Shown: positions 25,470 through 36,411, numbered from the stretch's first letter. The stretch: 64,000 nt of DNA from Zoogloea sp. (GCA_016703645.1 JADJBR010000007.1:1054001-1118000); one strand, 5' to 3'. Notes: generated from the letters alone by a model not told the origin. Translations and numbers: made by a program.

Positions 25470-26972
25470 GCTGGCCTTGCGGGTCTCGCGCAGTGCGCGA
25501 TAGATCTCGGCCCAGGCGTAGTTGTGGGCGTCGTCGCCCATCTCGCCCGGCGCCAGGTTCATGTAGGCCAGGGCGCCTTCCAGGTTCATCGGCTGGATCA
25601 TCCCGGCCAGGAAGCGATCCACGATGGACAGGTGGCCGGCGTAGCGCTCCGGCTCCTGCTCGAAGACCCAGCGGTCGACCTCGGAGCCGAAGTGGTACAG
25701 ACGGCCCTTGTACTCCAGGGGGTAGTCGCGCACGTTCCACTTCTTGCCCGGCACACCCAGGATCGGCAACTGGCACATGTTGCAGACGTAGGGCAGCGTC
25801 TCCGGGTAGGCCTTGGCCATGTTGCCGTCCACCACGTTGTCGATGAAGACGTCCCAGCACTGGCCCCAGGTGTCGTTCCAGCCGGGGTACTTCTCTTCCA
25901 GCCAGGCCCGCTCGTCGGGGGTGACGCCGGCGGCCGGGTTCCACCACAGGGTCGGGCGCCAGAAGTAGGAGCCCAGGTGCATGCCGTGGTGGGTGTCGTT
26001 GAGATCGTTGAGGAAGATGTCCCAGTACCAGGGCAGCTCAAGGCCCATGTCGGTGAGCGCCCGCTCGAACTGGGCGACGATCCACTCTTCCATGAACTCC
26101 TTGAAGGACTGCTTGCGGTGCGCCAGCGGGGTGTAATAGTCCATGATCGGACCGGTGAGCACGGAGAACAGCTTCCACGCCCCCCACACGGCGATATCCA
26201 CGCGCTTCTGGGCCTCGGCCTTGTGGCCGTTCTCGATCAGCACCTTGAGGGCCGGGCCGCCGATCTGGGCGTGGCGCGACTCGTCGGTCTGAATGCTGGA
26301 GATGAGGTTGGCGAAGGTGTGGTCCCCCGCCTCCGCCGCATCGGCCGCCAGCCCCAGGAACTGCATGTTGGTGAAGCCGGTCTCGAAGCTGAAGGTGAGC
26401 ATGATGGAAACGCTGATGGCGTCCCGGGTCATCATGATGTCGTCGAAGAAATGGCGGGCGGCGATCATCGCCCACTCATTGGTGTCGTAGGCCTTGAAGG
26501 CCCAGTCCATCTGCCGGTCCTTGCTCACATGCTCGTGGGGGAAATACAGCTGCATCTGGCCGTGACGGATCTCGTCCATGCAGCCCAGCGTCGACATGTT
26601 GCGCATGCCCGGCGCCTTCGAAAAACGCATCATCCGCGCCTCGGCACTGGCCGCCGCATATTCGCCCCGGGCAATGGCGCCATAGTGGGCCTTCATCACC
26701 GACTTCCAGCCCGGATCGGCATTCTCGAAAATCCGGCTGCGCTCCAGGGCAGCCTTGACCGAATAGGCCCCCGCGTCCTTGTCGCGCTGAACTTTTACGT
26801 ATTCCGGATAGGTCTGCTTGTAAGGCTCGTCGTATTGCTCCCAGGCACTCAGGGGCAATCCGAATTCGCCCGACAGCTTGGGCGGAAACAATTCGTCCTC
26901 GGTAACGTACTTGGGCGTCCAGTTGGTGGATCGGGCCAGGTCATACCAGTCCATCCGATTGAGTACAGCCAT
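25467..26972 (-). CDS. tmoA: toluene 4-monooxygenase hydroxylase alpha (catalytic) subunit
   Basis: A 501-residue diiron hydroxylase that inserts oxygen into toluene. All carboxylate-bridged iron ligands are at the standard positions: E104, E134 and H137 (MDEIRHGQ), E197 (FSFETGF), E231 and H234 (TDESRHAQIG), with T201 after E197. The active-site residues that set regiospecificity are I100, G103 and A107, the same as in the para-hydroxylating enzyme of P. mendocina. ATG 26972 (MAVLNRMDWYDLARSTNW) is preceded by AAGGAG; an in-frame start five codons earlier overlaps that site. It is the first gene of the operon tmoABCDEF-todX-todS-todT. Confidence 0.96.
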   Translation of the reverse strand: MAVLNRMDWYDLARSTNWTPKYVTEDELFPPKLSGEFGLPLSAWEQYDEPYKQTYPEYVKVQRDKDAGAYSVKAALERSRIFENADPGWKSVMKAHYGAIARGEYAAASAEARMMRFSKAPGMRNMSTLGCMDEIRHGQMQLYFPHEHVSKDRQMDWAFKAYDTNEWAMIAARHFFDDIMMTRDAISVSIMLTFSFETGFTNMQFLGLAADAAEAGDHTFANLISSIQTDESRHAQIGGPALKVLIENGHKAEAQKRVDIAVWGAWKLFSVLTGPIMDYYTPLAHRKQSFKEFMEEWIVAQFERALTDMGLELPWYWDIFLNDLNDTHHGMHLGSYFWRPTLWWNPAAGVTPDERAWLEEKYPGWNDTWGQCWDVFIDNVVDGNMAKAYPETLPYVCNMCQLPILGVPGKKWNVRDYPLEYKGRLYHFGSEVDRWVFEQEPERYAGHLSIVDRFLAGMIQPMNLEGALAYMNLAPGEMGDDAHNYAWAEIYRALRETRKAS

Positions 26973-27367
26973 TGATGTCTCCTTCATAACGGGATGCAGG
27001 AGCCCTGCAGCTCCCCCTCTCGCCCGGCCACTCGTTGGCAGCCGGATCGGCCGGTTGAAGGCAGTGGGCGTTTCAACCGTGCAGGGGAAAGTTATAAGGA
27101 AACGAAGGGGGGCGATATTAGACGATGGTTTAGGTGCTTTGCAGCAAATTCAATTTGGATTTCCGAAAGCATGAGTGAAGCTGAATGGGCATAAAATGCC
27201 ATCCAGCTCCCCCAGATCAAGCCGATTGCGCCTGCCCCTCACGCCACCGCCCCACTCCCCCAAGCTTGAGCCCACCCGCCTACCGTCCTCAGCACATGCT
27301 GCAAGCTTGTCGCGACATCCCCATGCCCCACGGCAAGCCATCATGCGGGCCAGTAGAAAGGAAAAAT
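26973..27367. promoter_or_regulatory. divergent promoter region between tmoA and cmr1
   Basis: This 395-bp AT-richer gap must drive the tmo operon leftward and the CRISPR interference operon rightward. On the minus strand a TATAAC at 27091-27096 is a possible -10 element about 120 bp from the tmoA start, with the tod-box candidate 25-40 bp further upstream. On the plus side an AAAGGA lies just before the cmr1 ATG. No small gene is evident. Confidence 0.5.
27118..27133 (-). promoter_or_regulatory. candidate tod box (TodT binding site) upstream of tmoA
   Basis: Read on the minus strand the site is CTAAACCATCGTCTAA. The tod box known from Pseudomonas is ATAAACCATCGTTTAT, so 13 of 16 positions agree, including the whole central AAACCATCGT. 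It lies about 145 bp upstream of the tmoA ATG and next to a possible TATAAC -10. That fits activation of the tmo promoter by the TodT-like regulator encoded at the end of the same cluster. Confidence 0.72.
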
Positions 27368-28459
27368 ATGAAGACCGCACACTACACAATCCTATTTCAC
27401 ACCCCGGCTTTCCTTGGCAACGCGGAGCAGAGCGGCCAGTGGAGAACGCCTCCCTTCAAGGCCCAGTTGCGCCAGTGGTGGCGGGTGGCCTATGCGGCCA
27501 GCCTGGGCTTCACGCCCGATGTGGCGCGGATGCGGGAGGAAGAAGGCAGGCTTTTCGGCCATGCCTGGCTGGAGAACGACCGGGACGAGCAAGGCGAGAA
27601 AGTCGCTGCTCGCAAGAGCCAGGTACGGATACGGCTGTTGCACTGGGACCCTGGCAGCCTGTCGAAGAGCCGCTGGTCGCCCCTGGCTCAGGTGAAGCAT
27701 CCGGAAGCTCCAGACGCTACGGCAGATCTATATCTCGGCTTTGGCCCGGTCGTGCTGCCTCGTGGTGAGAGAACGCCCACGCTCAAGGCCAACGCCGCCA
27801 TCCAGACCGGCGAAGAAAACACCTTCGCCATCGCCTATCCCGATGAACATGCCCCGCTGATCGAACAGGCGCTGGCGCTAATGAGCCGGTTCGGTACCGT
27901 TGGCGGTCGCAGTCGCAATGGCTGGGGCTCGTACAGCCTGCACGACATTGGCGACGTTCCCAGCCTGCCGCTGCGCCCCTGGCAAGACGCGCTGAAGCTC
28001 GACTGGCCGCACGCCATCGGCAGCGACGCCAAGGGTGCGCTGATCTGGCAGACCACGCCGTTTGCGGACTGGCAGCCGCTGATGAGGGAGCTGGCGATCA
28101 TCAAGATCGGCCTGCGAACCCAGCGCCCTGACTTCGAACTCACGCCGGACTACAGCGCAGGTGACCGCGAAACAAGGAATGGGATCAATCATGAGGTACC
28201 GCAGGCACGCCATTGGCTCAGCTATCCCGTAACGCACCATGATGTATCCGGCTGGAAGAAAAACAACGCCCGCCTCCCCAACAGCCTGCGCTTCAAGATC
28301 CGTCCTGCGCCCGACGGCCAGCTCGTCGGCGTGATCTTCCACATGCCCTGTCTGCCCCCGCCAGCGTTCAAGCCGCAACGAGAAGCGATCAATGCCGTAT
28401 GGCAACAAGTGCACGCCTTCCTCGACAAGCAATCCTCACTGACACGAACCAGGGCCTGA
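27368..28459 (+). CDS. cmr1: type III-B CRISPR RAMP protein Cmr1
   Basis: A 363-residue Cas7-group subunit that caps the Cmr complex at the crRNA 3' end. The diagnostic Cmr1 opening is clear: FHTPAFLGNAEQSGQWRTPP, FKAQLRQWWRVAYAA. The glycine-rich RAMP loop is FGTVGGRSRNGWGSYSL. I chose ATG 27368 (MKTAHYTILFH) with AAAGGA upstream; the longer frame from 27185 is not coding. It is the first gene of the cmr operon, 4 bp before cas10. Confidence 0.92.
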   Translation: MKTAHYTILFHTPAFLGNAEQSGQWRTPPFKAQLRQWWRVAYAASLGFTPDVARMREEEGRLFGHAWLENDRDEQGEKVAARKSQVRIRLLHWDPGSLSKSRWSPLAQVKHPEAPDATADLYLGFGPVVLPRGERTPTLKANAAIQTGEENTFAIAYPDEHAPLIEQALALMSRFGTVGGRSRNGWGSYSLHDIGDVPSLPLRPWQDALKLDWPHAIGSDAKGALIWQTTPFADWQPLMRELAIIKIGLRTQRPDFELTPDYSAGDRETRNGINHEVPQARHWLSYPVTHHDVSGWKKNNARLPNSLRFKIRPAPDGQLVGVIFHMPCLPPPAFKPQREAINAVWQQVHAFLDKQSSLTRTRA

Positions 28460-28463
28460 GACC

Positions 28464-31457
28464 ATGGAGAACAAGGACATCATCTGGCAAACCAAACTCG
28501 CCGCGCGCATCCACGACCCGGCGGAGAAAGCCCTCGTGCTGCTGCGCGACCCGGCCGGGCACGAGGGCGGCAGCATCGTAGGCATCGGCAAGGCTCTGGG
28601 CTTCGAGACACATATGCTCAAACGCAGGGACGGCTCGGAGATCGAAAAATTGAAGCTGCCGTCCGAGATGGAGCGGATCATCGGGCAGGCTGACAGGTGG
28701 GCGGCGGCATCGGATCGGCCCCAGTGGCCAATGGATTACCAAGGGAAGTACGAGAAATGGGCGCAAGTCCACTGGTCAAACCGGCCCGTGCTCATCCACC
28801 CGCTGACCGGCACCCACTTCGATCTGCACAGCCTCGCAGACACCGACTTCCACGACATCAAGCAGCGAAGCTTCAAGCATTTCTCGAATCTGCTCGTGGC
28901 GCTGGGCGCCAAGGAAGGCGAAGAAGACCTGCGCAAGACCCTGCTCGCCTTCTGGCGCTTCGGCCCGGAGCTGAATGAAGAGGCCGACAACGGCAAACTC
29001 GGCCCCCTGTGGCAGCAGCTCCCCGCCGACACCCGCGTGCCCGATCACTCGATCTGGGACCACCTGGACCTGACCTCGGCCTTTGCCGGCGCCTTTGCCG
29101 CCGACCCCGATGGGGAAGCAGCCTTGCTGGCCCTGTCCATCGGCCCGGTCCAACCCTTCATCGCCGCCGCCCGCAGCACCTCCGACCTGTGGGCCGGCTC
29201 CCACCTGCTGTCCCGCCTGGCCTGGGAGGCCATGCGCCCGGTCTGCGAGGCGCTCGGGCCGGATGCCATCCTGTTCCCACGCCTGCGCGGTGTGCCCCAG
29301 GTGGATCTGTGGCTGCGCGACCCGATGGGTCTGCCCCATACGCTGTTTGCCAAATGCGACTGGCAGCAAGACGGCACCGACAGCAACCCGCTGTTCTCGG
29401 CCGCCCTGCCCAACCGCTTTGTCGCCGTGGTACCGGCGAGCCGGGCCAGGGCCATCGCGGAAGAAGTAGAAACAGCCGTGCGCGTGTGGCTGGCAAACCT
29501 GGGCCAAACTGTCGTGGACACGCTGCTGGAAGCTGTCGGTATCGAGAAAGACAAGACACAGCCCTGCTACCAGCAGATGCACGAACAGCTCTCGGGCTTC
29601 CCCGAAGTGCACTGGGCCGCCGTGCCCTTCTCGCTGATCACGCCACGCAACAAGGAGAAGCAGACCGACCTGGACACCGTGCAGTTGTCGCAGGCGATGG
29701 CCCCCTTCTTCGACGTCGAACCCGGCCAGCCCTGCGGCTTTCTTGATACGCCGGCCTGGAAGGTGTTGCAGGGTGAAGGCCACGACAGCCGCTTTTTTGC
29801 GCCCAACCCGGGCGCGCTCTACCCGGCCATCTACGAGCTGGCAGAGCGCGTCATGGCCGCTGCCAAGGCAGTGCGCCCCTTCAGCCAGACCCGGCAGGAA
29901 GGCTGGCGCTGCTCGCTGACCGGCGAGACCGAATGGCTGACGACCGATAAGGGGCTGCTCACCGTTCCCGCAGGGAAGCGCCGCAGCCGCAAGGACAAAC
30001 GTGGATTCCGTGAAAGCGAACACGTCGAAACGCTATGGACCAAGATAGCCGATGAGAAAATGTCGTGGGCCAAACCCGGCGAGCACCTCGGCGCACTGCC
30101 GGCTATCAAACGTCTATGGCCGACGCTGTTTGCCGAGGCAGTGGGCAAGGCACTTTCTGCGGTCGACAACGGTGAAGCGATGAAGATTGGCCGCTTCGTC
30201 GTTTCCACCCACACCATGGCGCTGGCGCATCAGCTCGACCAGTGGATGAACGATGAAAAGACCAACAACGCGGAAACCCCGGATGTCGGCGGCGACAGCG
30301 TGGCGCTGCCACGCAAGCTGTTGAAAGAATACGGGCACAAACGTCGCAAGCTCGAAATCGCCAAACGCCTGCCCGGCCTGCTCGACGCCGCCGACGAAGA
30401 GGACAACGACGCGGCCAGCACCGAGGCGGAAAAGCAGGTGCGCCAGACCCTCGGCGTCCAGCGGCTTGAAGCCTATTACGCCCTGCTGCTGATGGACGGC
30501 GACCGCATGGGGCAGATGCTCTACGGCGATCCGCAGTGGGCCATCTCGTACTGCGACAGTTTTCACCCGCAAGTGAAAGATGGTTTCAAGAAGCACGCAG
30601 CCAACCAACCAGCAATCAACAGCTACGGTGAGCAGAAGCGCGCCCTCTCGCCCAACCGACACCTCGCCATCTCCGGCGCACTCAATGATTTCTCGCTCAC
30701 CGTGGTGCGCCACGTGGTCGAGGAGGAACACCTGGGCCGCGTCATCTACGCCGGCGGCGACGACGTGCTGGCCATGCTGCCGGTGGTCGATGCGCTGTCG
30801 GCGGCGCAGCGCCTGCGGCAGGCCTATTCCGGCATTGATCCGGCGCACGAGGGCGGGCGCGATCCGCGCGGCCTGACCTTGCACAAGGGCTTTGCCATCC
30901 TCAAGGTTAAGGGCAAGGACAAGCTCATGCGCATGATGGGCGACACCGCCACCGCCTCCTGCGGCATTGTCATCGCCCACCACCAGGCCCCGCTCACCGC
31001 CGTGCGCCGTGAGCTGGACGCAGCAGAAAAACGCGCCAAGAACGCCGGCCGGGATCGTTTCTCGATCACTGTCATCAAGCGCTCGGGCGGTGCATTGGAG
31101 CTGACCGCCGAATGGGGTGAGCCACTGAAGCTGTTGAACGACTTGCGATGCTTTCTGCGGGAAGAAGGCGTCTCGCGTCGGGCTGTCTACAACACCGCCG
31201 AGTGGCTGCACGACCTACCGGAGCCGGAAGGCGACGCAGCCATGCTCTCCAGCCTTCTGGCCTTCCAGATGGCGCGGCAAGTGAGCCTCAAGGACAAGGA
31301 AAGGCAGGCCAGGCTTAAGGATCAAGCTGGTGTGCTGGCCAAGCCTCTCGCCGAACTGGCTGCGCAACAACCCAAAGACCGCCTTAAATGGCTGGGCAAC
31401 TTCCTCAGCGTGGCCGAATTCCTGGCCCGCGAAACCCGCAGTGGAGCCCCGGAATGA
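28464..31457 (+). CDS. cmr2: type III-B CRISPR Cas10/Cmr2, predicted cyclic oligoadenylate synthase
   Basis: A 997-residue large subunit. Near the N terminus RIHDPAEK (H17, D18) is the HD-type motif of Cmr2. The Palm domain has YAGGDDVLAML with GGDD at 764-767, the polymerase active site that makes cyclic oligoadenylates on target RNA binding. A small acidic stretch (DAADEEDNDAASTEAEKQ) lies before the Palm. Presence of an intact GGDD together with CARF proteins and ring-nuclease candidates in the same locus argues that signalling is active. Its stop overlaps the cmr3 start by 4 nt. Confidence 0.95.
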   Translation: MENKDIIWQTKLAARIHDPAEKALVLLRDPAGHEGGSIVGIGKALGFETHMLKRRDGSEIEKLKLPSEMERIIGQADRWAAASDRPQWPMDYQGKYEKWAQVHWSNRPVLIHPLTGTHFDLHSLADTDFHDIKQRSFKHFSNLLVALGAKEGEEDLRKTLLAFWRFGPELNEEADNGKLGPLWQQLPADTRVPDHSIWDHLDLTSAFAGAFAADPDGEAALLALSIGPVQPFIAAARSTSDLWAGSHLLSRLAWEAMRPVCEALGPDAILFPRLRGVPQVDLWLRDPMGLPHTLFAKCDWQQDGTDSNPLFSAALPNRFVAVVPASRARAIAEEVETAVRVWLANLGQTVVDTLLEAVGIEKDKTQPCYQQMHEQLSGFPEVHWAAVPFSLITPRNKEKQTDLDTVQLSQAMAPFFDVEPGQPCGFLDTPAWKVLQGEGHDSRFFAPNPGALYPAIYELAERVMAAAKAVRPFSQTRQEGWRCSLTGETEWLTTDKGLLTVPAGKRRSRKDKRGFRESEHVETLWTKIADEKMSWAKPGEHLGALPAIKRLWPTLFAEAVGKALSAVDNGEAMKIGRFVVSTHTMALAHQLDQWMNDEKTNNAETPDVGGDSVALPRKLLKEYGHKRRKLEIAKRLPGLLDAADEEDNDAASTEAEKQVRQTLGVQRLEAYYALLLMDGDRMGQMLYGDPQWAISYCDSFHPQVKDGFKKHAANQPAINSYGEQKRALSPNRHLAISGALNDFSLTVVRHVVEEEHLGRVIYAGGDDVLAMLPVVDALSAAQRLRQAYSGIDPAHEGGRDPRGLTLHKGFAILKVKGKDKLMRMMGDTATASCGIVIAHHQAPLTAVRRELDAAEKRAKNAGRDRFSITVIKRSGGALELTAEWGEPLKLLNDLRCFLREEGVSRRAVYNTAEWLHDLPEPEGDAAMLSSLLAFQMARQVSLKDKERQARLKDQAGVLAKPLAELAAQQPKDRLKWLGNFLSVAEFLARETRSGAPE

Positions 31458-32653
31458 GCACCCAGACCACCTTCATCGAGCCGCTGGATGTCCTCTTCCT
31501 GCGCGGCAACAAGCTGTTTGGCGACCCCGGCAGCTACGGCGAATCCCTGGTGCCCCCCTGGCCGTCGGTCGCGGCGGGCGCGCTGCGCTCGCGCATGCTG
31601 GCCGACGAGCGCGTCGATCTGGCCGCCTTCGCCCGCGGCGAGGTCGATCACCCTACCCTCGGCACTCCGAAGCGGCCCGGCAGTTTTGCGGTCACTGCCT
31701 TCCATCTGGCTCGGCGCTTTGCCGATGGTAGGGTCGAACTGCTCATCGCCCCGCCGGCCGATCTGGTCATCAGTGAAAGCGAGGGCAAGGTCAGCAGCGT
31801 GCGCAGCCTGCAACCCACGGTGCTGGCCAGCGGCTTGGAGGCATCGAGCCCCCTGCCCCGGCTGCCCGTGCTGGCCGAAGAGCAACGCAGCAAACCGGCG
31901 GGCGGCTACTGGCTGACGCAGGCAGGATGGGAGAAGTACCTCAAGGGCGAAAAGCCCGCCGCTGACGATCTGCTCAAAGCCAGCCAACTCTGGGCCATCG
32001 ACCACCGGGTCGGCGTCGGCCTCGATGCGCACACCCGCCGCGCCGCCGACGGCAAGCTGTTCAGCGTGCAGGCGGTGAGCATGGTGCAACCGCGGCACGA
32101 GATCGCGAAGCGCAGGGTCATGAAGGATGACAAACAGCATCAAGAGCCCATCCTTGCCGACTATGCCGTGGGTTTTCTGGCGTCCGTCAGCTGCGCTTCG
32201 CTACCCAAGGACGGCAGCCTGCGCCTGGGCGGTGATGGCCGCGCCGCCGCGCTGCACCCCTGCGACGCCCCCCCACCCACCGCCGACCACGCCGCCATCG
32301 CCGCCGCCCGGCGCTGCCGCATCGTGCTTTCCACGCCGGGCATTTTTGCCGACGGCTGGCGCCTGCCCGGCGTCGACGCCCAAGGCCGCTTCGCGCTTGG
32401 CGGCGTGCGCGGCAAATTGGTCTGCGCCGCCGTGCCCCGCTTCGAGGCCATCTCCGGCTGGGATCTGGCCTCGCGTGAGCCCAAGACAGCCCAACGCGTT
32501 GCCCCTGCCGGCAGCGTGTATTGGCTGGACGAACTCGACGCCACGCCCGACGCGCTCGGCAAGCTTGCCGCTGCCGGCCTGTGGGACAAAGCCTGTGAAG
32601 ATGCAGCGCGTCGCGCCGAAGGGTTCAACCGACTTTCCCTGGCCTACTGGTGA
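31454..32653 (+). CDS. cmr3: type III-B CRISPR protein Cmr3 (Cas5 group)
   Basis: A 399-residue RAMP protein that holds the crRNA 5' tag with Cas10. The N terminus FIEPLDVLFLRGNKLFGDPG is the classic Cmr3 opening, followed by PPWPSVAAGALRSRML. The late glycine-rich region is FALGGVRGKLVCAAVP. The ATG at 31454 overlaps the cas10 stop (ATGA). The following gene is not a cmr gene but a RhuM-Fic protein that starts 10 bp later. Confidence 0.92.
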   Translation: MSTQTTFIEPLDVLFLRGNKLFGDPGSYGESLVPPWPSVAAGALRSRMLADERVDLAAFARGEVDHPTLGTPKRPGSFAVTAFHLARRFADGRVELLIAPPADLVISESEGKVSSVRSLQPTVLASGLEASSPLPRLPVLAEEQRSKPAGGYWLTQAGWEKYLKGEKPAADDLLKASQLWAIDHRVGVGLDAHTRRAADGKLFSVQAVSMVQPRHEIAKRRVMKDDKQHQEPILADYAVGFLASVSCASLPKDGSLRLGGDGRAAALHPCDAPPPTADHAAIAAARRCRIVLSTPGIFADGWRLPGVDAQGRFALGGVRGKLVCAAVPRFEAISGWDLASREPKTAQRVAPAGSVYWLDELDATPDALGKLAAAGLWDKACEDAARRAEGFNRLSLAYW

Positions 32654-32663
32654 GGTTCCGAAC

Positions 32664-33641
32664 ATGAATGAACTGCTGATTTTTGAAACCGATAGCAAGC
32701 AGGTCGCTGTCCGGCTGGAGGGCGACACGGTCTGGCTGACCCAGCGGCAGATGGGTGAACTTTTTGGCACCACCTCTGAAAACGTGCTGATGCACCTGAA
32801 AAACATTTTTGGAGAGGAAGAACTGGACGAGGCGGCAACTGCCAAGGATTTCTTAGCAGTTCAAACCGAAGGTAAACGCCAGGTAAAACGCACGCTCAAG
32901 CACTACAACCTCGATGCCATCATCTCTGTCGGCTACCGAGTGAACTCAAAGCGCGGCGTCCGCTTTCGCCAATGGGCCACCCGCGTCCTGCGCGAACATC
33001 TCACCGAGGGATACAGCCTCAACGCAATCCGGCTGGCCGAGCGTGGCCTCGACGAGGCCCGCCAGGCCATCGACCTGCTCGCCCGCAGCCTGGCCGATCC
33101 GGCCCTCATCAGCGACACCGGGCGCGAGCTCATCGGGCTCATTGCCGGCTATGCCAAAACCTGGCACCTGCTGCTCAAGTACGACGAAGACGGCCTGCAA
33201 CTGCCTGCCGCTTGCCAGCCGGCGCGGGGCATTCTCGATTACGCCACCGCCCGCCGCGCCCTCGACGACCTCAAAGCCAGCCTGCACGCCTACGGCGAGG
33301 CCACCGACCTGTTTGCCCGCGAACACGGTGAGAGCCTGCACGGCATTCTGGGCAGCATCGAGCAAACCATGTTCGGCGAGCCGCTCTACCCGAGCCGTGA
33401 GGAGAAGGCAGCCCACCTCTTCTATTTCGTCATCAAGGACCACCCGTTCGCCGACGGTAACAAGCGCAGCGCGGCCTTCTTGCTGCTGCTCTACCTGCGG
33501 CAGGAAAGCATGCCGAGCAGCATCAACCCGGCGGCGCTGACCGCGCTGACCCTGCTGGTGGCCGAAAGCCAGCCGCAGAACAAGGATCTGATGATCCGCC
33601 TGATCGTCAATCTGCTGGCCGCCAGCGCACCGAATTTCTGA
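32664..33641 (+). CDS. RhuM family protein with C-terminal Fic/Doc domain, inside the cmr operon
   Basis: A 325-residue protein. The N-terminal half matches RhuM-type proteins (TVWLTQRQMGELFGTTSENV, KRTLKHYNLDAIISVGYRVNS, FRQWATRVLREHL, each a family hallmark). The C-terminal half is a Fic/Doc domain with HPFADGNKR (H260), the motif that transfers AMP or phosphate to target proteins. In many genomes such proteins sit with defence or toxin genes, but their role is unsettled. It lies between cmr3 and cmr4 in the same direction with gaps of 10 and 21 bp, so it is almost surely co-transcribed with them. Codon usage resembles the neighbours. Confidence 0.9.
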   Translation: MNELLIFETDSKQVAVRLEGDTVWLTQRQMGELFGTTSENVLMHLKNIFGEEELDEAATAKDFLAVQTEGKRQVKRTLKHYNLDAIISVGYRVNSKRGVRFRQWATRVLREHLTEGYSLNAIRLAERGLDEARQAIDLLARSLADPALISDTGRELIGLIAGYAKTWHLLLKYDEDGLQLPAACQPARGILDYATARRALDDLKASLHAYGEATDLFAREHGESLHGILGSIEQTMFGEPLYPSREEKAAHLFYFVIKDHPFADGNKRSAAFLLLLYLRQESMPSSINPAALTALTLLVAESQPQNKDLMIRLIVNLLAASAPNF

Positions 33642-34942
<1,301 letters not shown>

Positions 34943-34944
34943 GC

Positions 34945-36336
34945 ATGCCCATCGCCGCCGTACCGGCCTATCTTGGCCGTGACTTCAAGGATGCCTCGCC
35001 GGGCCTGCGCTTCGGCATGTTTCTGCCAATCTGGACCGAGCGTGCAGACCAAGAGGCCGACGTTCGCAGGCGCGCGGACGCAAAAAGCCGTGAGGGCGCC
35101 GAAGTGGCGGACATGCTGCAAAGGCTGGGCATGGATGCCACGATCCGTAACCTCCAGAACCGCCAGCAAAAGCCGCTTGCCGGCCTGTGGAACAAGAATG
35201 ACTTCGCTGCCAAGCAGGCCTGGAAGCAAGTCACGGCGCTCGCCAAGAAGGACAAAGTTCTGGCAGCGAGCCTGCTGGAGCGACAGCGTCATCTGGCTAT
35301 GCGGTCGGGAGACGAGTCACTACTTTGCCTTGAAGCCCTCGCCACGGCCCCCTTCACCACCGGCCTGGGCAACGAGCACCCGCTGGAAAACGGCTTCGCC
35401 TTTCTCAACCCCTACGGCCTGCCCTATCTGCCCGGCAGCGGCGTGAAGGGTGTCCTGCGGCAGGCGGCCAGGGAGCTGGCTGCCGGTGAATGGGGTGATC
35501 GGCACGGCTGGTGTACCGACGACAACTTGGTGCTGCGCGTCGGAAACACGGATCTTCGGTTTTCCACCATTGATGCCCTGTTCGGCCTGCAGTCCGCCGA
35601 TGGCGCATCCCAGCACCTGCGCGGCGCCCTCACCTTCTGGGACGTCATCCCCCAGATCAAGGGAGACAGTCTGACGGTGGACATCATGACGCCCCACCAG
35701 GGCCACTACTACCAACAGAAACCGGACAAGAAGACCGGCGACAGCACCACACCCCACGACTCCGGCCAGCCCATTCCCATCTCCTTTCTGACCCTTCCGC
35801 CCGGCTCCGGCTTCACCTTTCATGTGCAATGCGATCTGGCGCATCTCAACCGTATCGCGCCGGAACTGGCCACCGAAGGGCGCTGGAAAGCCATGCTCGA
35901 AGCCGCCTTTGCCCACGCCTTCCTGTGGCTGGGCTTTGGGGCCAAGACGTCCGTGGGCTATGGCGCGATGCAGGAAGACCCGAAAGCCGGAGCGCGCGAA
36001 GCGGCCAGACAGCAGGCGCAAGCCGAAGCAACCCGGCGCGCCCAGAAGGAAGCCGAGCGTGAGGCTGCGCTGGCGCAGATGTCGCCCCTCGACCGCGAGG
36101 TCCGCGAGTTCCTCGATGCTCGTCAGGACAAGAACCAGCCGGATCTGAGCGCGCTGATCGGCGGCTTGAAGAAAGGTCGATGGTCCGGCGTGAACAAGAT
36201 CGCCGTGGCGGAGCGCGCCAAGGCCATGATGCTGAGTGCGAAGAAATGGAGGGAAAAATCCGAGAAGAAGAACCCGGACAAGGACAACGACTATCAGGAC
36301 ACACTCAAGGTAATGGCGTGGATCAAGGGGCAATGA
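34945..36336 (+). CDS. cmr6: type III-B CRISPR RAMP protein Cmr6
   Basis: A 463-residue Cas7-group subunit, longer than many Cmr6 proteins because of an N-terminal charged region and a C-terminal Ala/Glu/Arg-rich coiled-coil (about 350-400). The RAMP core is evident in TTGLGNEHPLENGFAFLNPY, GLPYLPGSGVKGVLRQAAREL, MTPHQGHYY and FLWLGFGAKTSVGYGAM. The gene ends 75 bp before the vapB antitoxin and is the last canonical cmr gene. Confidence 0.93.
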   Translation: MPIAAVPAYLGRDFKDASPGLRFGMFLPIWTERADQEADVRRRADAKSREGAEVADMLQRLGMDATIRNLQNRQQKPLAGLWNKNDFAAKQAWKQVTALAKKDKVLAASLLERQRHLAMRSGDESLLCLEALATAPFTTGLGNEHPLENGFAFLNPYGLPYLPGSGVKGVLRQAARELAAGEWGDRHGWCTDDNLVLRVGNTDLRFSTIDALFGLQSADGASQHLRGALTFWDVIPQIKGDSLTVDIMTPHQGHYYQQKPDKKTGDSTTPHDSGQPIPISFLTLPPGSGFTFHVQCDLAHLNRIAPELATEGRWKAMLEAAFAHAFLWLGFGAKTSVGYGAMQEDPKAGAREAARQQAQAEATRRAQKEAEREAALAQMSPLDREVREFLDARQDKNQPDLSALIGGLKKGRWSGVNKIAVAERAKAMMLSAKKWREKSEKKNPDKDNDYQDTLKVMAWIKGQ

Positions 36337-36411
36337 TCCGCCTCGCCCGCCGCCTTGTACCCTCTACAACCCGACACTAGAATGAATCATGTCATTTTTC
36401 AGGATTGCGCC

